Positions 4,524 to 5,627 of a DNA stretch of 5,627 bases are shown one piece after another. The position numbers and the translations under genes were made by a program. The stretch's first letter is position 1, and every line of letters begins with the position of its first letter. The stretch spans positions 1 to 5,627 of the forward strand of contig JAOPZP010000222.1 of the NCBI GenBank assembly GCA_025964055.1, given 5' to 3'. This DNA is from Conexibacter sp. GTDB taxonomy: Bacteria; Actinomycetota; Thermoleophilia; Solirubrobacterales; Solirubrobacteraceae. Under the pieces are notes generated by a model. It worked only from the letters and a program-made list of their open reading frames with translations, was not told the DNA's origin and did not search any database.

Positions 4524-5497
4524 GGAGCGATCTCCACCGGGGCGACGATCTGGACCGCGCGCCGATTGCCGCTGCGCCCGCCGCGGGCGCGGTGGATCGG
4601 GGTGCGGTCGGCGTAGAGCGTGACCTCGGACTCGGCGTCGGCGTCGAGGCGCACGACGTCGCCCGGCGCCAGCGCCAGCACCTCGGCGAGCGTCAGGTGG
4701 CAGTCGGCCACCTCGGCGCGCAGCGAGACGTCCACGAGGCTGAGGCCGTGGTTGACGGCGGCGGCGACGCGCACGTCGCGGGCCTGCTCGGTGTCGTCGT
4801 GGCGCGAGAACGCGGAGGCGACCGGGGCGATCGCCGCGTAGGGCACCAGGAGCGTCATCGTCGAGGACAGGCCGTCGAGGCGCGCCTCGAGGGTCAGCGT
4901 GAGGGTCGGCTCGGAGCCGGACGCGACCTGGATGGCCTCGGCCTGCGTGTCGACGCTCGCGACCTCCAGCGTCATCTCGGCGACGTCGAACCAGACCGCC
5001 GACAGCGTCTCGACGATCGTGCCGAACAGGCGGTGGACGACCATCAGGTCGATGTCGGTCATCTCGCGGTCGCGCGATGCGGTCTCGGGCCGGCCGCCGA
5101 GCATCCGCTCCAGCGACACCAGCACGACCGGCAGCTCCGCGCTGAGCAGCATCCGCGCCTCGTGCGGACCCGTGTCGATCTGGATGTGGACGGAGCCGTC
5201 GGGCACCTGGGCGAACGCGTTGGCCCACGTGAACTGCCCGACGTCGATGACCTCGAGCTCGATTGGGGTGCGGTGCTCGGCGACCAGACGCGTGGCGACG
5301 CGCTCGGTGAACGTGTCCATGGCGCGGCGGATGCGCCGCTCCTGGTCGGTGGAGAACTTCGTCGGCCGCGTGAAGTCGACGGTCCGCAGCCAGCGGGCCC
5401 GGCGGCCCTGGCGCTCCTCGGCCTCGACCGGCGCGTTGCCCTCGCTCGCGCGAGCGAAGAGCTTCTCGATCTCGTTGGCGTCCAGGAAACCGCTCAT
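4520..5497 (-). CDS. fliM: Flagellar motor switch protein FliM
   Basis: FliM forms the middle tier of the C-ring and receives phosphorylated CheY, switching rotation direction. The 325-residue length is normal for the family. Residues 4-14 (FLDANEIEKLF) correspond to the N-terminal CheY-P-binding segment, usually LSQ-x-EIDALL. Residues 41-52 (DFTRPTKFSTDQ) are the family's D-F-x-R-P-x-K-F-S-x-D-Q signature that opens the CheC-like middle domain. That domain runs to about residue 230 and includes TDIDLMVVHRLF at 147-158. A SpoA (FliN-like) domain follows from about residue 242, with CHLTLAEVLALAPGDVVRLD at 266-285. The usual GGxG of the middle domain reads GGRP at 134-137. The ATG overlaps the stop of the gene before it (ATGA); a weak AAAGG lies 10 bases upstream. 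The stop overlaps the small frame that follows. Confidence 0.95.
   Translation of the reverse strand: MSGFLDANEIEKLFARASEGNAPVEAEERQGRRARWLRTVDFTRPTKFSTDQERRIRRAMDTFTERVATRLVAEHRTPIELEVIDVGQFTWANAFAQVPDGSVHIQIDTGPHEARMLLSAELPVVLVSLERMLGGRPETASRDREMTDIDLMVVHRLFGTIVETLSAVWFDVAEMTLEVASVDTQAEAIQVASGSEPTLTLTLEARLDGLSSTMTLLVPYAAIAPVASAFSRHDDTEQARDVRVAAAVNHGLSLVDVSLRAEVADCHLTLAEVLALAPGDVVRLDADAESEVTLYADRTPIHRARGGRSGNRRAVQIVAPVEIAP
4532..4535 (-). promoter_or_regulatory. Shine-Dalgarno-like GGAG for the small frame
   Basis: GGAG (within GGTGGAG) sits in the last codons of fliM, 8 bases upstream of the ATG at 4523. It is the main sequence support that ribosomes could start the small frame there. Confidence 0.45.
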
Positions 5498-5627
5498 ACA
5501 AAGACTGCCTTTGGCTCGGTGCCCGCCCGGCCGCCGAGGAGCCGCTGCTCGCGGCCTCCGGCCTGACGGACGGTGATGGTCATGTCGGCACCCACGTGGA
5601 TGCGGACGGTGCGGCCGGTGCGGCCGC
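5494..5627 (-). CDS. C-terminal fragment of an unidentified gene upstream of fliM (5' end outside window)
   Basis: Reading the minus strand in from the window edge, one frame stays open for 43 codons and ends in a TGA that overlaps the fliM ATG (ATGA). The visible tail begins GRTGRTVRIHVGADMTITV and ends TEPKAVFV. It has a beta-strand-like stretch rich in V, I and T, then a Gly/Arg-rich end. The 4-bp overlap with fliM and the shared direction support a real gene of the same operon. I do not recognise the family from this tail. Genes found just before fliM in other flagellar clusters include flbD, flgE, fliK and fliL, but none of these matches convincingly (fliL is found further downstream here). 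Confidence is fair that it is coding and low for any function. Confidence 0.6.
   Translation of the reverse strand, partial: GRTGRTVRIHVGADMTITVRQAGGREQRLLGGRAGTEPKAVFV

Larger units (their letters stand above)
4410..4525 (+). repeat. 9-bp direct repeat flanking the fliM-fliY spacer
   Basis: CGTTCATGG occurs at 4410-4418 (fliY start) and again at 4517-4525 (fliM stop and small-frame start). On the coding strand both junctions read CCATGAACG. The repeats bracket the segment holding promoter P3. This could be the scar of a small insertion or duplication, or two independent ATGA-type junctions followed by an Asn codon; chance similarity is quite possible. Confidence 0.5.

Noticed and set aside
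4259..5566. Long plus-strand open frame of 435 codons opposite fliM and the start of fliY
   Set aside because: Its product is low-complexity Arg/Gly/Asp/His-rich with no family signature, and it lies antisense to well-recognised fliM. Such frames are expected opposite genes in very GC-rich DNA.
5582..5606. Another copy of the promoter -10 half (ATGTCGGC on the plus strand)
   Set aside because: The base pattern 15 positions further on is GACG, so there is no TAAA/TGAA partner, and it lies inside a coding frame.

Overview
The window is a densely packed piece of a bacterial flagellar gene cluster. All genes lie on the minus strand, so transcription runs from position 5627 towards position 1. 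The very high G+C content and strong G/C preference at third codon positions, a single MotA/MotB stator pair whose MotB transmembrane segment resembles that of Bacillus, and a FliY-type CheC-SpoA protein beside a separate FliN together suggest a flagellated high-GC Gram-positive bacterium. A motile deep-branching actinomycete such as a Solirubrobacterales/Thermoleophilia member is my best guess, but this is inference; no marker gene in the window settles the taxonomy.

Layout in transcription order: the 3' end of an unrecognised gene (5627-5494); fliM, switch protein (5497-4520); a 36-codon small reading frame (4523-4413); fliY, CheC-type phosphatase fused to a SpoA domain (4416-3544); cheY (3544-3185); a 98-bp gap; motA (3086-2265); motB (2260-1415); fliL (1418-972); fliN (952-536); a 110-bp gap; and the start of fliO (425 to the window edge). 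Most junctions are 1-4 bp overlaps of the ATGA or TGATG type, or gaps of 4-19 bp, so they are probably translationally coupled. FliM, FliN and FliY build the rotor switch (C-ring), CheY signals to it, FliY probably removes the phosphate from CheY-P, MotA/MotB/FliL form the torque-generating stator, and FliO begins the export-gate genes.

The most interesting signal is regulatory. The only three stretches of more than about 90 bp between recognised flagellar genes (fliM-fliY, cheY-motA, fliN-fliO) each carry the same bipartite element on the coding strand, T(A/G)AA-N15-GCCGAC(A/T)(A/T), with exactly 15 bases between the halves. This closely matches the flagellar sigma-28 (FliA/SigD/WhiG class) promoter TAAA-N15-GCCGATAA. 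I infer that the cluster, which looks like one long operon, is restarted at fliY, motA and fliO by a flagellar sigma factor. Secondary points are the small frame linked by ATGA overlaps to genes on both sides (it also contains one of these promoters), an 11-bp inverted repeat between cheY and motA, a sodium-type threonine in MotA, and an unusual GGRP in place of the FliM GGxG motif. No mobile element, tRNA, rRNA, CRISPR array or convincing intrinsic terminator was found.
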